Assembly (NCBI RefSeq): GCF_902459745.1
Contig: NZ_CABPSJ010000004.1
Location: forward strand, 310,001 to 374,000
Source: Pandoraea communis
GTDB taxonomy: Bacteria; Pseudomonadota; Gammaproteobacteria; Burkholderiales; Burkholderiaceae
Direction: 5' to 3'
DNA: 64,000 nt
Positions 9,989 through 19,086 of the stretch are shown in pieces; position 1 is the first letter of the stretch, and every line of letters begins with the position of its first letter. Below the pieces are notes generated by a model, which saw only the letters and a list, made by a program, of their open reading frames with translations, searched no databases and was not told the DNA's origin. Made by a program: the position numbers and the translations under genes.

Positions 9989-10637
9989 GTTTGACCTGGT
10001 CGTTTTCGACTGGGATGGGACGTTGATGGACTCGACGCCCACGATTACCCGTTGCATCCAGGCGGCCTGCCGCGATCTGGGGCTGCCTGTGCCGTCCGAT
10101 GAGGTGGCGAGTCACGTGATCGGCCTTGGTCTGCGCGATGCGCTGCAAATGGCCGTGCCGTCTCTCGACCCGGCCCACTACCCGCGTTTGTCGGAGCGCT
10201 ATCGCTTTCACTATTTGATAGGCGACAAGGAGACCGTGCTGTTTCCCGGCATTCGCGAACTGCTCGACGAATTGCGTTCGCGGGGGCGTTTCCTCGCCGT
10301 GGCGACGGGCAAGTCGCGTGTCGGCCTGAATCGCGCACTTGAGGCCGCGGGCCTGATGCGGATGTTCGATGCGACCCGTTGTGCCGATGAGACATTTTCG
10401 AAGCCGCATCCGGCGATGCTGCAGGAACTCACGCGTGAGCTCGGTCAGGGCCTTAGCCGCACGGTCATGATCGGTGACACCACGCACGATCTACAGATGG
10501 CGCGTAGCGCCGGAACGGCGGGCGTAGCCGTAGCTTACGGCGGGGCACATCCGCGCGAACAACTGGTGGCGCTGGAGCCCGCGTATTGCGCGGGGAGCGT
10601 GATCGAGCTGCGCGACTGGCTGCTGGAGCGCGTGTGA
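9975..10637 (+). CDS. HAD-family phosphatase, Gph-like
   Basis: This 220-aa haloacid-dehalogenase-superfamily hydrolase resembles phosphoglycolate phosphatase or a pyrophosphatase of the same subclass. HAD motif I is VVFDWDGTLMDS with the nucleophilic and acid/base aspartates at residues 11 and 13. Motif II is AVATGKSRVGL, motif III has the lysine in ETFSKPHP, and motif IV is MIGDTTHDLQMA. An alpha-helical C1 cap follows motif I. It overlaps rluC by 14 bases and the Rieske gene at a GTGA junction, so the three are translationally linked. The exact substrate cannot be read from sequence. Confidence 0.9.
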   Translation: MPSPEFDLVVFDWDGTLMDSTPTITRCIQAACRDLGLPVPSDEVASHVIGLGLRDALQMAVPSLDPAHYPRLSERYRFHYLIGDKETVLFPGIRELLDELRSRGRFLAVATGKSRVGLNRALEAAGLMRMFDATRCADETFSKPHPAMLQELTRELGQGLSRTVMIGDTTHDLQMARSAGTAGVAVAYGGAHPREQLVALEPAYCAGSVIELRDWLLERV

Positions 10638-11047
10638 GCGAGCCCGTGCCGCTGCCGATTTGTCCGGGCTCCGTACTTGAGGACGGCGGTCGAGGTGTGC
10701 GTTTCGAGGTGCTCGTCTGCGGTCGCCGTACGCCTGCGTTCGTCGTTCGGTACGGCGGGCAGGTCTACGGCTATCTCAATCAGTGCGCGCATGTGCCGAT
10801 GGAACTCGACTGGTCGGAGGGGCAGTTCTTCGAGGCGTCCGGCTTATACTTGATGTGCGCGACGCACGGCGCGACGTATGAACCCGATACCGGGCACTGC
10901 GTCGGCGGCCCGTGCCGTGGTGGCGCCTTGCAGCCCGTGCGTGTCGAAGAGCGGCCCGCCATGCAGGACGGGGGCGGCGATGTTCATACGACCGTTGTCT
11001 GGTGGCCCGATGCGTACATCGAGGCGCCGGAGTCCTCGGCGCCCTGA
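10634..11047 (+). CDS. Rieske [2Fe-2S] ferredoxin-like protein
   Basis: This 137-aa single-domain protein carries a Rieske cluster motif: C-x-H in NQCAHVPMELDW and C-x2-H in YLMCATHGATYEP, spaced as in Rieske ferredoxins. There is no membrane anchor or catalytic domain, so it is a soluble electron-transfer protein with unknown partner. The GTG at 10634 is chosen because it overlaps the stop of the phosphatase gene in a GTGA junction, and because residues before it are poor. It is cotranscribed with the phosphatase, with sppA 62 bases downstream. Confidence 0.9.
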   Translation: MSEPVPLPICPGSVLEDGGRGVRFEVLVCGRRTPAFVVRYGGQVYGYLNQCAHVPMELDWSEGQFFEASGLYLMCATHGATYEPDTGHCVGGPCRGGALQPVRVEERPAMQDGGGDVHTTVVWWPDAYIEAPESSAP

Positions 11048-11109
11048 CAGCGCAGCATCCCGATGCCGATCGCATCTTTCGCCTTTTACCCAAGTTCTCT
11101 GGATAACGT

Positions 11110-12159
11110 ATGGCCGACTCCCTGCCGCCCGATTCGTCCCGCACCGAACCCGGTTTCCCGCTGCCAGGCGGGCGTCCGCCGTCTGGTGGCGGTGCCGCGC
11201 GCGATCCCCATGAGGTGAAGCCGTGGGAGCGCGAAATGCTGGAAAAGGTGTTGATGGCCGGCATTCGCGAGCAACGCGCAGCACGTCGATGGAAGATATT
11301 CTTCCGGTTGTCGCTGCTGGCGATCCTCGCGCTTATCGTCTGGTCGATCTTTGATTTCGATGGCGGCACGACGTCGGTCGGTGCAAGCTCAGGCAAGCAC
11401 ACGGCACTCGTGACGTTGAGCGGTGAAATTTCGCCCGACGGTCAGGCGAGTGCCCAGAAAATCAACACGGCGCTCGAGTCGGCTTTCGAAGATTCGTCGG
11501 CCGCAGGGGTGATCCTGCGTATCAATAGTCCGGGCGGCAGCCCCGTTCAGGCCGGCATGATCTACGACGACATCGCGCGGCTGCGGGCGAAATACCCGAA
11601 GAAGCCGCTTTATGTCGTAGTCGAGGAGATTTGCGCCTCGGGCGGCTATTACGTCGCAGCGGCGGCCGACAAGATTTACGTCGACAAGGCGAGTATTGTC
11701 GGCTCCATTGGCGTGCTGATGGACGGTTTCGGCTTCACCGGGCTGATGGACAAGCTCGGGATCGAGCGGCGCTTGCTGACGGCCGGCCGTAATAAAGGCA
11801 TCCTCGATCCGTTCTCGCCGCAGAACGATCAGCAAAAGACGTATGCCCTCGACATGCTGGAGCAGGTTCATCAGCAGTTCATCGGTGCCGTAAAGAAGGG
11901 GCGCGGCAATCGCCTGAAGGATGACCCGGACCTGTTCAGTGGTTTGTTCTGGACTGGCCAGCGTTCCATTGAACTCGGGCTGGCAGACGGTCTCGGAACG
12001 GTCGACTCGGTCGCCCGCGACGTGCTCAAGGCCCCCGATCTCGTCGACTACACCGTCAAGGAGAACCTGCCCGAGCGTGTGGCGCGGCGCTTCGGCGCGG
12101 CCCTCGGCACGGCGGCGATGAAAACGATGATGATGGGCTCGACCCTGTCGTTGAAGTAA
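11110..12159 (+). CDS. sppA: Signal peptide peptidase SppA-type serine protease (S49)
   Basis: An inner-membrane peptidase that cleaves remnant signal peptides. The 349-aa protein is the short single-domain form. A Pro/Gly-rich cytoplasmic N-terminus precedes one membrane anchor at about residues 60-82 (IFFRLSLLAILALIVWSIFDF). The S49 core follows: LRINSPGGSPVQAG, then the nucleophile in EEICASGGYYVAAAA (Ser177 by codon count), and ASIVGSIGVLMDGFGF. An SppA-type catalytic lysine is expected in the downstream LTAGRNKG segment. It is the last gene before a strong bidirectional terminator. Confidence 0.93.
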   Translation: MADSLPPDSSRTEPGFPLPGGRPPSGGGAARDPHEVKPWEREMLEKVLMAGIREQRAARRWKIFFRLSLLAILALIVWSIFDFDGGTTSVGASSGKHTALVTLSGEISPDGQASAQKINTALESAFEDSSAAGVILRINSPGGSPVQAGMIYDDIARLRAKYPKKPLYVVVEEICASGGYYVAAAADKIYVDKASIVGSIGVLMDGFGFTGLMDKLGIERRLLTAGRNKGILDPFSPQNDQQKTYALDMLEQVHQQFIGAVKKGRGNRLKDDPDLFSGLFWTGQRSIELGLADGLGTVDSVARDVLKAPDLVDYTVKENLPERVARRFGAALGTAAMKTMMMGSTLSLK

Positions 12160-12181
12160 CGCTGGCGGCGTGCGAAAAGAC

Positions 12182-12217
12182 AAAACCCCACGGAAAGTCA
12201 GATTTCCGTGGGGTTTG
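12182..12217. terminator. Bidirectional terminator between sppA and the methyltransferase gene
   Basis: Perfect 11-bp arms CCCCACGGAAA (12186-12196) and TTTCCGTGGGG (12203-12213) enclose a 6-base loop, flanked by AAAA on the left and TTT on the right. It serves both the plus-strand sppA and the convergent minus-strand gene. Confidence 0.88.
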
Positions 12218-12242
12218 TGATTCTTGCGTGGGATGTTGGGCG

Positions 12243-12959
12243 CTACTGGCCTAAAAACAGAAAAATCGCTGGCCGTTTGTGCAGGTCGATGCTCGTCTGA
12301 GGCCATCCCTTGATTCGATGGGTCACGATCTGCTCGGCCTCCTGCGTGACATCGACGGCTACACAAAGCAGGGTGGAGGCGTCGCAACTCTGTAGCAGGG
12401 CGTCGAGCATGGCCTTGTTGCGATAGGGTGTCTCAATAAAGAGCTGCGTCTGTTTTTCCTTGCGCGAGCGCTGTTCGAGTTCGCGCAGCCGCTTGGCACG
12501 CTCGGCGGGGTCGGTCGGCAGATAGCCATGGAACGCGAAGCTCTGCCCGTTAAGGCCGCTGGCCATCAACGCGAGAAGAATCGAACTCGGCCCGACGAAC
12601 GGCACCACCTGCACGCCTTTCTCGTGCGCGCGCCGCACCAGCAGCGCACCGGGGTCCGCCACGGCCGGACAACCCGCTTCGGACACAAGGCCGCCATCTT
12701 TGCCGGCGAGAATCGGTGCGAGGAGGGCATCGATGGCCACCTCCGGCGTATTGACGTTCAGCTCGCGGATATCGATTTCCTGAATCGGCGTGCTCACGCC
12801 AGCCAGCTTCAGGAATGCCCGCGTGCTCTTGGCTTGTTCGCCGACGAAATACTTCAGGCCGGCGGTGACCGCACGAACCTCTTCGGGGAGCACTGCGGGC
12901 AGGCCGCCACGGGTGTTCGCCCCCAGCGTATTCGGGATCAGATACAAGGTGCCGCTCAT
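12243..12959 (-). CDS. SAM-dependent methyltransferase, tetrapyrrole-methylase fold (RsmI-like)
   Basis: The 238-aa protein belongs to the family that includes 16S rRNA 2'-O-methyltransferase RsmI, but the sequence opens MSGTLYLIPNTLGANTRGGL rather than with RsmI's usual LYVVATPIGN. The fold's signatures are GGLVSEAGCPAVADPGALLV (SAM pocket) and VVPFVGPSSILLALMASGL, then FHGYLP and FIETPYRN. It is probably the shorter RsmI paralogue common in Burkholderiales, whose target is not known to me. It overlaps maf upstream by 4 bases (ATGA), so the two are translationally coupled. Confidence 0.88.
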   Translation of the reverse strand: MSGTLYLIPNTLGANTRGGLPAVLPEEVRAVTAGLKYFVGEQAKSTRAFLKLAGVSTPIQEIDIRELNVNTPEVAIDALLAPILAGKDGGLVSEAGCPAVADPGALLVRRAHEKGVQVVPFVGPSSILLALMASGLNGQSFAFHGYLPTDPAERAKRLRELEQRSRKEKQTQLFIETPYRNKAMLDALLQSCDASTLLCVAVDVTQEAEQIVTHRIKGWPQTSIDLHKRPAIFLFLGQ

Positions 12960-13576
12960 GCTGACGCTCCCGTCATGCCAGGGCCGGGCAGCGAGATGCC
13001 GGCGTGCATCAGCAGGGTTGTCAACGCGATCAGCGGCAGGCCGATAAGGGCGGTCGGATCGTCGTTTTCGATGGTTTCGAGCAGCATGATGCCGAGTCCT
13101 TCGGACTTGGCGCTGCCGGCGCAGTCGTAGGGCGTTTCGGCGTGAAGGTAGGCGGCGAGTACATCGTCGGGCAGGTTGCGGAACTTCACTCGTGTCACGA
13201 CGTCGGTAGCTTGGCTCTGAGCGCTGCGGGCGTCGTATACGCACAGGGCCGAGTGAAACTCGACCACCTTGCCGCGCATGTCGCGCAACTGGGCCATGGC
13301 GTTCTCGAAATTGCCGGGTTTGCCGATCTGCCGGCCTTCGAAGGTGGCTACCTGATCCGAGCCGATGACGACGGCACCCGGCTGGCGGGCGGCGACGGCC
13401 TCGGCCTTCTGGCGAGCCAGGCGCAGCGAGGTGTCATGCGGCGTTTCGCCGGGGGCGGGGGTTTCGTCGATGTCCGGGACGTCGACCGAAAACGGCAGGC
13501 GCAGGCGCTCGAGCAGTTCACGGCGATAGCGCGATCCGGAGGCCAGGATCAGCGGTGGCAGGGGCTGTGCGGTCAT
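12956..13576 (-). CDS. maf: Maf-family nucleotide pyrophosphatase (YceF type)
   Basis: Maf proteins hydrolyse non-canonical or modified nucleoside triphosphates; the YceF branch prefers m7GTP. The 206-aa protein has the N-terminal LILASGSRYRRELLERL signature, then VVIGSDQVATFEGRQIGKPG with the catalytic Asp of the SDQ motif, and YDCAGSAKSEGLG. The SDQVA form rather than SDTIV suggests YceF over YhdE, which is an inference from family knowledge. It lies upstream of the coupled methyltransferase gene and divergent from yceD, as in many Burkholderiales. Confidence 0.93.
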   Translation of the reverse strand: MTAQPLPPLILASGSRYRRELLERLRLPFSVDVPDIDETPAPGETPHDTSLRLARQKAEAVAARQPGAVVIGSDQVATFEGRQIGKPGNFENAMAQLRDMRGKVVEFHSALCVYDARSAQSQATDVVTRVKFRNLPDDVLAAYLHAETPYDCAGSAKSEGLGIMLLETIENDDPTALIGLPLIALTTLLMHAGISLPGPGMTGASA

Positions 13577-13751
13577 CGGGTTTAAGTGTTTGACGAGAAA
13601 CGAAAAACTATTTAGAATTCACGGCTTTTGCAATCTGGCGCTCGGTCCCGCCAGTCTGCGCGACATCGGTTCGAACGCCCGGAAATGGCGTCAGATCAAG
13701 GCGCTGCGGGTGGCAGGGGACGTTAATGCGCTCAGATGCGCCAAGGCAAGG

Positions 13752-14354
13752 ATGAGCGTGATGAACGAATATATCGTCGATCTGTTCGAATTCGCGCGTA
13801 CCGGCCGGGTGGCGGAAGGTGACGTGCAACTTGCGGCGTTGCCGCGCATGGTAACCGAAGTGCCTGCCGAAGTCTCGGCATCGGGGCGCGCAGACGGCGT
13901 ATTCCACTGGCGTGCCGAAGGTGCCGAAAAACAGGTGCTGCGCGCGGATGGGAAGCCCAAGGTGGCCCAGTTCCTGACGCTCTCGGTGCAGGGCCCGATG
14001 TGGCTCGAGTGCCAGCGGTGCCTCACGCCGTACCAGGAGCCGCTCGATTCGGAAACGACTTTCGAGATTGTGCGCGATGACGCTGAGGCGGAAGGTCGCC
14101 CCCTCGACGAAGACGAACTCGAGGCGCTGGTGGGTTCCAAACATTTCGATTTGCGTGAGCTGATCGAAGAAGAATTGTTGTTGGCTTTGCCGATCGTGCC
14201 GAAACATGAGGTTTGTCCGAGTGTGCACGAGAGCCTGGCCACGGGTGAGGATGGATTGGCTGAGCCGGTCCCAGAGCCCGAAGAAGAGGATAAGCCGTCT
14301 CCGTTCGCGGCGCTGGCAGCGCTCAAGCGCTCGCCGGACAAGGGCGGAAAGTAA
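13752..14354 (+). CDS. yceD: YceD / DUF177 family protein (23S rRNA accumulation protein)
   Basis: YceD proteins have a conserved Cys pair and are encoded next to rpmF; in E. coli and plants (DUF177) they are linked to 23S rRNA accumulation. The 200-aa protein shows FEFARTGRVAEGDVQLAAL at the start, the C-x2-C signature in LECQRCLTPYQEPL, then an acidic stretch (DEDELEALVGSKHFDLRELI) and LLLALPIVPKHEVC. The start is ATG 13752, with ATG 13761 as an alternative that has better spacing to an AAGG sequence. rpmF follows after 128 bases. Confidence 0.9.
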   Translation: MSVMNEYIVDLFEFARTGRVAEGDVQLAALPRMVTEVPAEVSASGRADGVFHWRAEGAEKQVLRADGKPKVAQFLTLSVQGPMWLECQRCLTPYQEPLDSETTFEIVRDDAEAEGRPLDEDELEALVGSKHFDLRELIEEELLLALPIVPKHEVCPSVHESLATGEDGLAEPVPEPEEEDKPSPFAALAALKRSPDKGGK

Positions 14355-14452
14355 TGTGCGGCCGGGTTTCCGGCTCACCAAAGTACATGTTTGCGTTAGT
14401 CGCACAGGTCGGGCCGACAGGCCGACACCGTAGGGCGGCGCTCGAACTGTGT

Positions 14453-14458
14453 TAAAAT
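14453..14458 (+). promoter_or_regulatory. Probable -10 element before rpmF
   Basis: A TAAAAT hexamer (in TGTTAAAATTTCG) lies 25 bases before the rpmF start codon. No good -35 is visible at 16-18 bases upstream, so this is a partial promoter call. Confidence 0.4.
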
Positions 14459-14482
14459 TTCGCGATATTTTGAGGAGTTATC

Positions 14483-14662
14483 ATGGCCGTTCAACAGAAC
14501 AAGAAGTCGCCGTCGAAGCGCGGCATGCACCGTTCGCACGATTTCCTGACCGCACCGGCAACCGCCGTCGAGCAGACGTCGGGTGAAACGCATCTGCGTC
14601 ACCACATCACGCCGAACGGTTTCTACCGTGGTCGCAAGGTCATCAAGACCAAGAACGACTAA
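14483..14662 (+). CDS. rpmF: 50S ribosomal protein L32
   Basis: This small ribosomal protein of 59 aa begins [20 protein letters not shown] and continues [20 protein letters not shown] to end RKVIKTKND. These are the conserved features of bacterial L32 of the Cys-free type (no zinc ribbon cysteines). A strong GAGGAG ribosome-binding site lies at 14472-14477. The yceD-rpmF-plsX order is the standard proteobacterial arrangement. Confidence 0.98.
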   Translation: MAVQQNKKSPSKRGMHRSHDFLTAPATAVEQTSGETHLRHHITPNGFYRGRKVIKTKND

Positions 14663-14721
14663 ACTCGGCCCCGCAAGGCGAAACGCGCCCATCATGGCGC
14701 TGTTTGATCGTCCGATGTGGC

Positions 14722-14752
14722 AAAAGCGGCACTTATCCTGCCGCTTTTTTTG
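14722..14752 (+). terminator. Terminator hairpin between rpmF and plsX
   Basis: Arms AAAAGCGGC (14722-14730) and GCCGCTTTT (14740-14748) flank a 9-base loop and run into TTTTTTT. It is a canonical intrinsic terminator placed after rpmF and only about 30 bases before the plsX start, so plsX expression must rely on readthrough or on a promoter within or after the hairpin. Confidence 0.85.
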
Positions 14753-14782
14753 TTACCTGTACCGCAAGCCAATCACGTCGAC

Positions 14783-15835
14783 ATGACAGTCACCCTGACG
14801 ATCGATTGTATGGGCGGGGATCACGGCCCATCGGTGACGGTGCCGGCCGCGGTTCACTTCGTGCAATCTACCGACGATGTCGAACTTGTGCTGGTCGGAC
14901 AGCAGGAGATCATTAACGCGCAGCTCGCGAAGCTGCGTGTGACGGATCACCCGCGCCTGTCCGTGGTCAATGCGAGCGAAGTCGTCGCCATGGACGACTC
15001 CGTCGAGACCGCCCTGCGCAGGAAAAAAGACTCCTCGATGCGTGTGGCGCTCAATCTGGTCAAGGAAGCGCGTGCGCAAGCGTGCGTGTCCGCCGGTAAT
15101 ACCGGTGCGCTGATGGCCGTTTCGCGCTATGTGCTCAAGACGCTGCCGGGTATCGAGCGGCCCGCCATTGCCACCGTGTTGCCGAACCAGAAGGGCGGCT
15201 ACACCACGATGCTCGATCTGGGCGCGAACGTGGACTGCGAGCCGACTCACCTGTTGCAATTCGCCGAAATGGGCCACGCACTCGTTGCGGCGGTCGATGG
15301 TAAGGACCGCCCGTCGATCGGTTTGCTCAACATCGGCGAAGAAGTCATCAAAGGCAACGACGTCATCAAGCAGGCCGGCGAGCTGCTGCGCGGCTCCACG
15401 CTGAACTTCTACGGCAACGTGGAAGGCAACGACATCTATCGCGGCACGACCGACATCGTCGTGTGCGACGGATTTGTCGGCAACGTCGCACTCAAGACCT
15501 CCGAAGGCCTGGCGCAAATGCTTGGCGACATGATCCGCGAAGAATTCACCCGTACCTGGTGGACAAAAGTGATCGCTGTCGTTGCGCTGCCGATTCTCAC
15601 CCGCTTCAAGAACCGCGTCGATCATCGCCGTTACAACGGTGCCGCGTTGCTCGGATTGCGTGCGCTCGTTATCAAGAGCCACGGCTCGGCCGATGCCTAC
15701 TCGTTTGAATGGGCCATCAAACGCGGCTATGATGCAGTTCGCAATGGTGTGCTGGACCGTCTGTCGCACGCCATGGAAGAGAATCAGACTCAGCTCCGGG
15801 ACAACAAGCCGGCGAGCGCCATTCCGGCGCTCTGA
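14783..15835 (+). CDS. plsX: Phosphate acyltransferase PlsX
   Basis: PlsX makes acyl-phosphate from acyl-ACP, feeding PlsY in phospholipid synthesis. The 350-aa protein begins [20 protein letters not shown], the family's N-terminal signature. Other conserved pieces are [49 protein letters not shown] and [15 protein letters not shown]. The ATG at 14783 is chosen because longer versions would overlap the preceding terminator. fabH follows; its stop lies 38 bases before the fabH start used here. Confidence 0.96.
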   Translation: MTVTLTIDCMGGDHGPSVTVPAAVHFVQSTDDVELVLVGQQEIINAQLAKLRVTDHPRLSVVNASEVVAMDDSVETALRRKKDSSMRVALNLVKEARAQACVSAGNTGALMAVSRYVLKTLPGIERPAIATVLPNQKGGYTTMLDLGANVDCEPTHLLQFAEMGHALVAAVDGKDRPSIGLLNIGEEVIKGNDVIKQAGELLRGSTLNFYGNVEGNDIYRGTTDIVVCDGFVGNVALKTSEGLAQMLGDMIREEFTRTWWTKVIAVVALPILTRFKNRVDHRRYNGAALLGLRALVIKSHGSADAYSFEWAIKRGYDAVRNGVLDRLSHAMEENQTQLRDNKPASAIPAL

Positions 15836-15873
15836 TGCCGGTGGCTGCTCTTGGCGCCCTAACCGATCATAAG

Positions 15874-16863
15874 ATGACCCAGTCCGCGATTTATTCCCGT
15901 GTCGTCGGCACCGGCAGCTACCTGCCGGCGCGACGCGTGACCAATCAGCAGTTGGCCGACGAGCTTGCTACCCGCGGCATCGAGACGAGCGACGAGTGGA
16001 TCGTTGCACGTACCGGTATCAAGGCGCGCCATTTCGCCGCCCCCGATCAGACGAGCAGCGATATGGCGGTGGAAGCCGCGAAGCGCGCGCTCGACATGGC
16101 CGGGCTGAACGCCGACCAGCTCGATCTGATTCTGGTCGCCACGTCGACGCCCGATTTTGTGTTTCCGAGTACCGCCTGCCTTGTGCAGCACAAGCTCGGC
16201 ATCAAAAACGGTTGCCCGGCATTCGACATTCAGGCGGTCTGCTCCGGTTTCGTCTACGCCATGGCGATGGCCGACACCCTCATCCGCTCCGGTGCGTATC
16301 GCAACGTGCTCGTGATCGGTGCCGAAACGTTCTCGCGTATTCTCGATTTCAACGACCGTACGACGTGCGTGCTGTTTGGTGACGGCGCGGGCGCTGTCGT
16401 GCTGCAAGCTTCGAGCGAACCGGGCGTTCTGTCGACCGCGCTGCATGCGGACGGCAGCCACGCGAACATCCTGTGCGTGCCGGGTAATGTCAGCGGCGGT
16501 GCAGTGCAAGGCGAAGCGTTCCTCTATATGGATGGCCAGGCTGTGTTCAAGCTGGCCGTCAAAGTGCTGGAAAAGGTGGCCACCGAGGCCCTCGAAAAGG
16601 CAGGGTTAGCGTCGTCGGCGATCGACTGGCTGATTCCGCACCAGGCCAATCTGCGCATCATGTCGAGCACGGCCCGCAAGCTGGGGCTCTCGGAAGAGAA
16701 GATGATCGTGACCGTCGACCAGCATGGCAATACGTCTGCCGCTTCGATTCCGCTCGCGCTTGACGTCGCGGTTCGCGACGGGCGTATCAAGCCGGGCCAG
16801 AACGTCATGATCGAAGGCGTGGGTGGTGGCTTTACATGGGGCGCAGTGCTGTTCCGCATGTAA
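15874..16863 (+). CDS. fabH: Beta-ketoacyl-ACP synthase III FabH
   Basis: FabH condenses acetyl-CoA with malonyl-ACP to begin fatty acid synthesis. The 329-aa protein carries the full triad by codon count: Cys123 in [14 protein letters not shown], His256 in [12 protein letters not shown] and Asn286 in [15 protein letters not shown]. The C-terminus [13 protein letters not shown] is typical. The ATG at 15874 ([18 protein letters not shown]) matches the family start; an upstream in-frame ATG at 15835 would add 13 residues that are not family-like. It is in the plsX-fabH-fabD-fabG-acpP-fabF cluster. Confidence 0.97.
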   Translation: MTQSAIYSRVVGTGSYLPARRVTNQQLADELATRGIETSDEWIVARTGIKARHFAAPDQTSSDMAVEAAKRALDMAGLNADQLDLILVATSTPDFVFPSTACLVQHKLGIKNGCPAFDIQAVCSGFVYAMAMADTLIRSGAYRNVLVIGAETFSRILDFNDRTTCVLFGDGAGAVVLQASSEPGVLSTALHADGSHANILCVPGNVSGGAVQGEAFLYMDGQAVFKLAVKVLEKVATEALEKAGLASSAIDWLIPHQANLRIMSSTARKLGLSEEKMIVTVDQHGNTSAASIPLALDVAVRDGRIKPGQNVMIEGVGGGFTWGAVLFRM

Positions 16864-17006
16864 CCCCCCCTGGCGCGCTGGAGCGTCACGCGTATTCGAG
16901 GGTGTTCCGTTTGGGGCACAGCGCGTGGCGTCGCTTCTGCGTGCGTCATACAGGCGCGCGACAATGCGCCGCAATGTTTCTGAATCTGACTGCAAAACCA
17001 GGCGCT

Positions 17007-17936
17007 ATGACATTCGCTTTCGTTTTCCCGGGACAAGGGTCCCAATCGGTGGGCATGCTGGACGCGTTCGCGGACAACGCGGTAGTGCGCGAGACGCTCG
17101 CCGAGGCTTCGGATGCCCTTGGGCAGGATATGGCCAAGCTGATCGCCACTGGCCCTGCCGAAGAACTCAACCTCACCACCAATACCCAGCCGGTGATGCT
17201 CACCGCCGCCTACGCGATGTACCGCGCGTGGCTGGCCGAGGGCGGTGCCAAACCCGCATTCGTGGCAGGCCACAGCCTGGGTGAATACACGGCGCTGGTC
17301 GCTGCCGGCGTGATTGCGTTCAAAGATGCTGTTCCGCTCGTGCGCTTTCGCGCGCAAGCCATGCAGGAAGCCGTGCCCGTCGGTCAAGGTGGCATGGCGG
17401 CCATTCTGGGGTTGGACGACGATACCGTGCGCAACGTCTGCGCAGAAGCGTCGGCAGCCGGGGTGGTCGAGGCCGTCAACTTCAACGCGCCGGCGCAAGT
17501 CGTGATCGCCGGTGCCAAGGCGGGCGTGGAGAAGGCTTGCGAACTGGCCAAGGCGGCTGGTGCGAAGCGTGCGCTCGTGCTGCCGGTCTCGGCGCCATTC
17601 CACTCGTCGCTGCTCAAGCCGGCGTCGGATCGTCTGCGTGAGTATCTGGCGAACGTGACGTTTAACGTGCCGCAGATCCCGCTCGTCAACAACGTGGATG
17701 TCGTTGTCGAAAACGACGTGGCACGCATCAAGGATGCGTTGGTGCGTCAGGCGGCGGCACCGGTGCGTTGGGTCGAGTCGGTGAAGTGGCTCGCGGCGCA
17801 AGGCGTGACGCAATTGATCGAGTGCGGTCCAGGCAAGGTGCTGACCGGCCTGACCAAGCGCATCGACGGCAATCTCACGGGGCTGGCGATCACCGATCCG
17901 GCGTCGCTCGCCGACGTGCGCGCCCAACTCTCGTAA
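17007..17936 (+). CDS. fabD: Malonyl-CoA:ACP transacylase FabD
   Basis: FabD loads malonyl groups on acyl carrier protein. The 309-aa protein opens MTFAFVFPGQGSQSVGML, with the oxyanion-hole GQGSQ. The nucleophile Ser90 lies in FVAGHSLGEYTALVAAG, and the second active-site element is the His in VSAPFHSSLL. The tail has IECGPGKVLTGLTKRI. The start at 17007 is set by the FPGQGSQ position about ten residues from the N-terminus in homologues. fabG begins 24 bases later. Confidence 0.97.
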   Translation: MTFAFVFPGQGSQSVGMLDAFADNAVVRETLAEASDALGQDMAKLIATGPAEELNLTTNTQPVMLTAAYAMYRAWLAEGGAKPAFVAGHSLGEYTALVAAGVIAFKDAVPLVRFRAQAMQEAVPVGQGGMAAILGLDDDTVRNVCAEASAAGVVEAVNFNAPAQVVIAGAKAGVEKACELAKAAGAKRALVLPVSAPFHSSLLKPASDRLREYLANVTFNVPQIPLVNNVDVVVENDVARIKDALVRQAAAPVRWVESVKWLAAQGVTQLIECGPGKVLTGLTKRIDGNLTGLAITDPASLADVRAQLS

Positions 17937-17960
17937 GCAATAGGCAAGGGTATTTCTCTC

Positions 17961-18710
17961 ATGAGCAAGCAACTCGACAACCTCGTGGCGCTGGTGACCG
18001 GCGCCTCGCGCGGCATCGGTCGTGCCATCGCCCTCGAACTCGCTCGTCAGGGCGCAACGGTCGTGGGCACCGCCACCAGCGATGCCGGCGCGCAAGGCAT
18101 CAGCGACTATTTCACCGCAGAAGGTGTTAAGGGCAAGGGCATCGTCCTGAATGTGACTGACGCCGCCGGCGTAGCCGCCGCGCTCGACGACATTCTCAAG
18201 CAGTACGGCAAGCTCGACATCCTCGTCAACAACGCCGGCATCACGCGCGATAACCTCGCCATGCGGATGAAGGACGACGAGTGGGACGACGTGATCGACA
18301 CGAACCTCAAGGCGATCTTCCGGCTTTCGCGCGCTGTCATCAAGCCGATGATGAAGGCGCGTAGCGGCCGGATCATCAATGTGACCTCGGTCGTCGGCTC
18401 GGCGGGTAACCCGGGTCAGGCCAACTATGCGGCCGCCAAGGCCGGCGTTGCTGGTATGTCCCGTTCGCTGGCCGCCGAGATCGGCAGCCGAAACATCACT
18501 GTGAACTGTGTCGCGCCGGGGTTTATCGACACCGATATGACCAAGGCGCTGGGCGAAGCGCAGCACGAAGCGCTCAAGACGCGAATTCCGCTGGGGCGCC
18601 TCGGCGCACCGGAAGACATCGCCAATGCGGTGGCATTTCTTGCGTCTCCGCAGGCCGGCTACATCACCGGCACGACGCTCCACGTGAACGGTGGCATGTT
18701 CATGAGTTAA
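17961..18710 (+). CDS. fabG: 3-oxoacyl-ACP reductase FabG
   Basis: FabG is the NADPH-dependent short-chain dehydrogenase that reduces 3-oxoacyl-ACP in each elongation cycle. The 249-aa protein has the nucleotide motif VTGASRGIGRAIALELA at the N-terminus, NNAGITRDNL, and the catalytic Ser143, Tyr156 and Lys160 in NVTSVVGSAGNPGQANYAAA and AAK. It ends TGTTLHVNGGMFM, a FabG signature. It lies 24 bases after fabD and 136 bases before acpP. Confidence 0.97.
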   Translation: MSKQLDNLVALVTGASRGIGRAIALELARQGATVVGTATSDAGAQGISDYFTAEGVKGKGIVLNVTDAAGVAAALDDILKQYGKLDILVNNAGITRDNLAMRMKDDEWDDVIDTNLKAIFRLSRAVIKPMMKARSGRIINVTSVVGSAGNPGQANYAAAKAGVAGMSRSLAAEIGSRNITVNCVAPGFIDTDMTKALGEAQHEALKTRIPLGRLGAPEDIANAVAFLASPQAGYITGTTLHVNGGMFMS

Positions 18711-18722
18711 GGTGTGATCGTG

Positions 18723-18749
18723 AAAATTGTGCTTGATTTGTGCAATTTT
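18723..18749 (+). terminator. Weak hairpin after fabG
   Basis: Arms AAAATTG (18723-18729) and CAATTTT (18743-18749) could form a stem after the fabG stop. The stem is A/T-rich with a long loop, so it may be only a partial terminator or a leader element of acpP. Confidence 0.35.
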
Positions 18750-18800
18750 GAGCGATATTGAACATTATTTGGCGCAGGCTAACTTTGCTTGGCAAACCTG

Positions 18801-18807
18801 TTAAAAT
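18801..18807 (+). promoter_or_regulatory. Probable -10 element before acpP
   Basis: TTAAAAT, in the context CCTGTTAAAATGCG, lies 40 bases before the acpP start and resembles the sequence before rpmF. acpP commonly has its own strong promoter. The -35 is not clear. Confidence 0.4.
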
Positions 18808-18846
18808 GCGCGCACTTGTCTGAACTAACTACCCCGGAGGGTTTGA

Positions 18847-19086
18847 ATGGATAACATTGAGCAACGCGTCAAGAAGATCGTCGCGGAACAACTTGGCGTG
18901 AACGAAGCCGACGTCAAGAACGAATCCAGCTTTGTGAACGATCTCGGCGCTGACTCGCTCGACACGGTTGAGCTGGTGATGGCACTGGAAGAAGAATTCG
19001 AAACGGAAATCCCGGACGAAGAAGCTGAAAAGATCACCACGGTGCAACAGGCCATCGATTACGTTCAAGGCAATTCGAAGGCCTAA
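18847..19086 (+). CDS. acpP: Acyl carrier protein AcpP
   Basis: The 79-aa acidic carrier protein is the scaffold for fatty acid synthesis. Ser37 in [19 protein letters not shown] is the 4'-phosphopantetheine attachment site; AcpS, which attaches it, is encoded later in this window. The start [18 protein letters not shown] is typical. A strong GGAGG site (18836-18840) lies 6 bases before the ATG. Confidence 0.98.
   Translation: MDNIEQRVKKIVAEQLGVNEADVKNESSFVNDLGADSLDTVELVMALEEEFETEIPDEEAEKITTVQQAIDYVQGNSKA

Noticed and set aside
14717-14782. Upstream in-frame start for plsX ([13 protein letters not shown]).
   Set aside because: It lies inside the terminator hairpin and adds residues not found in the family.
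16524-18683. Long minus-strand frame opposite fabH-fabD-fabG.
   Set aside because: Antisense to three conserved genes and without domains.
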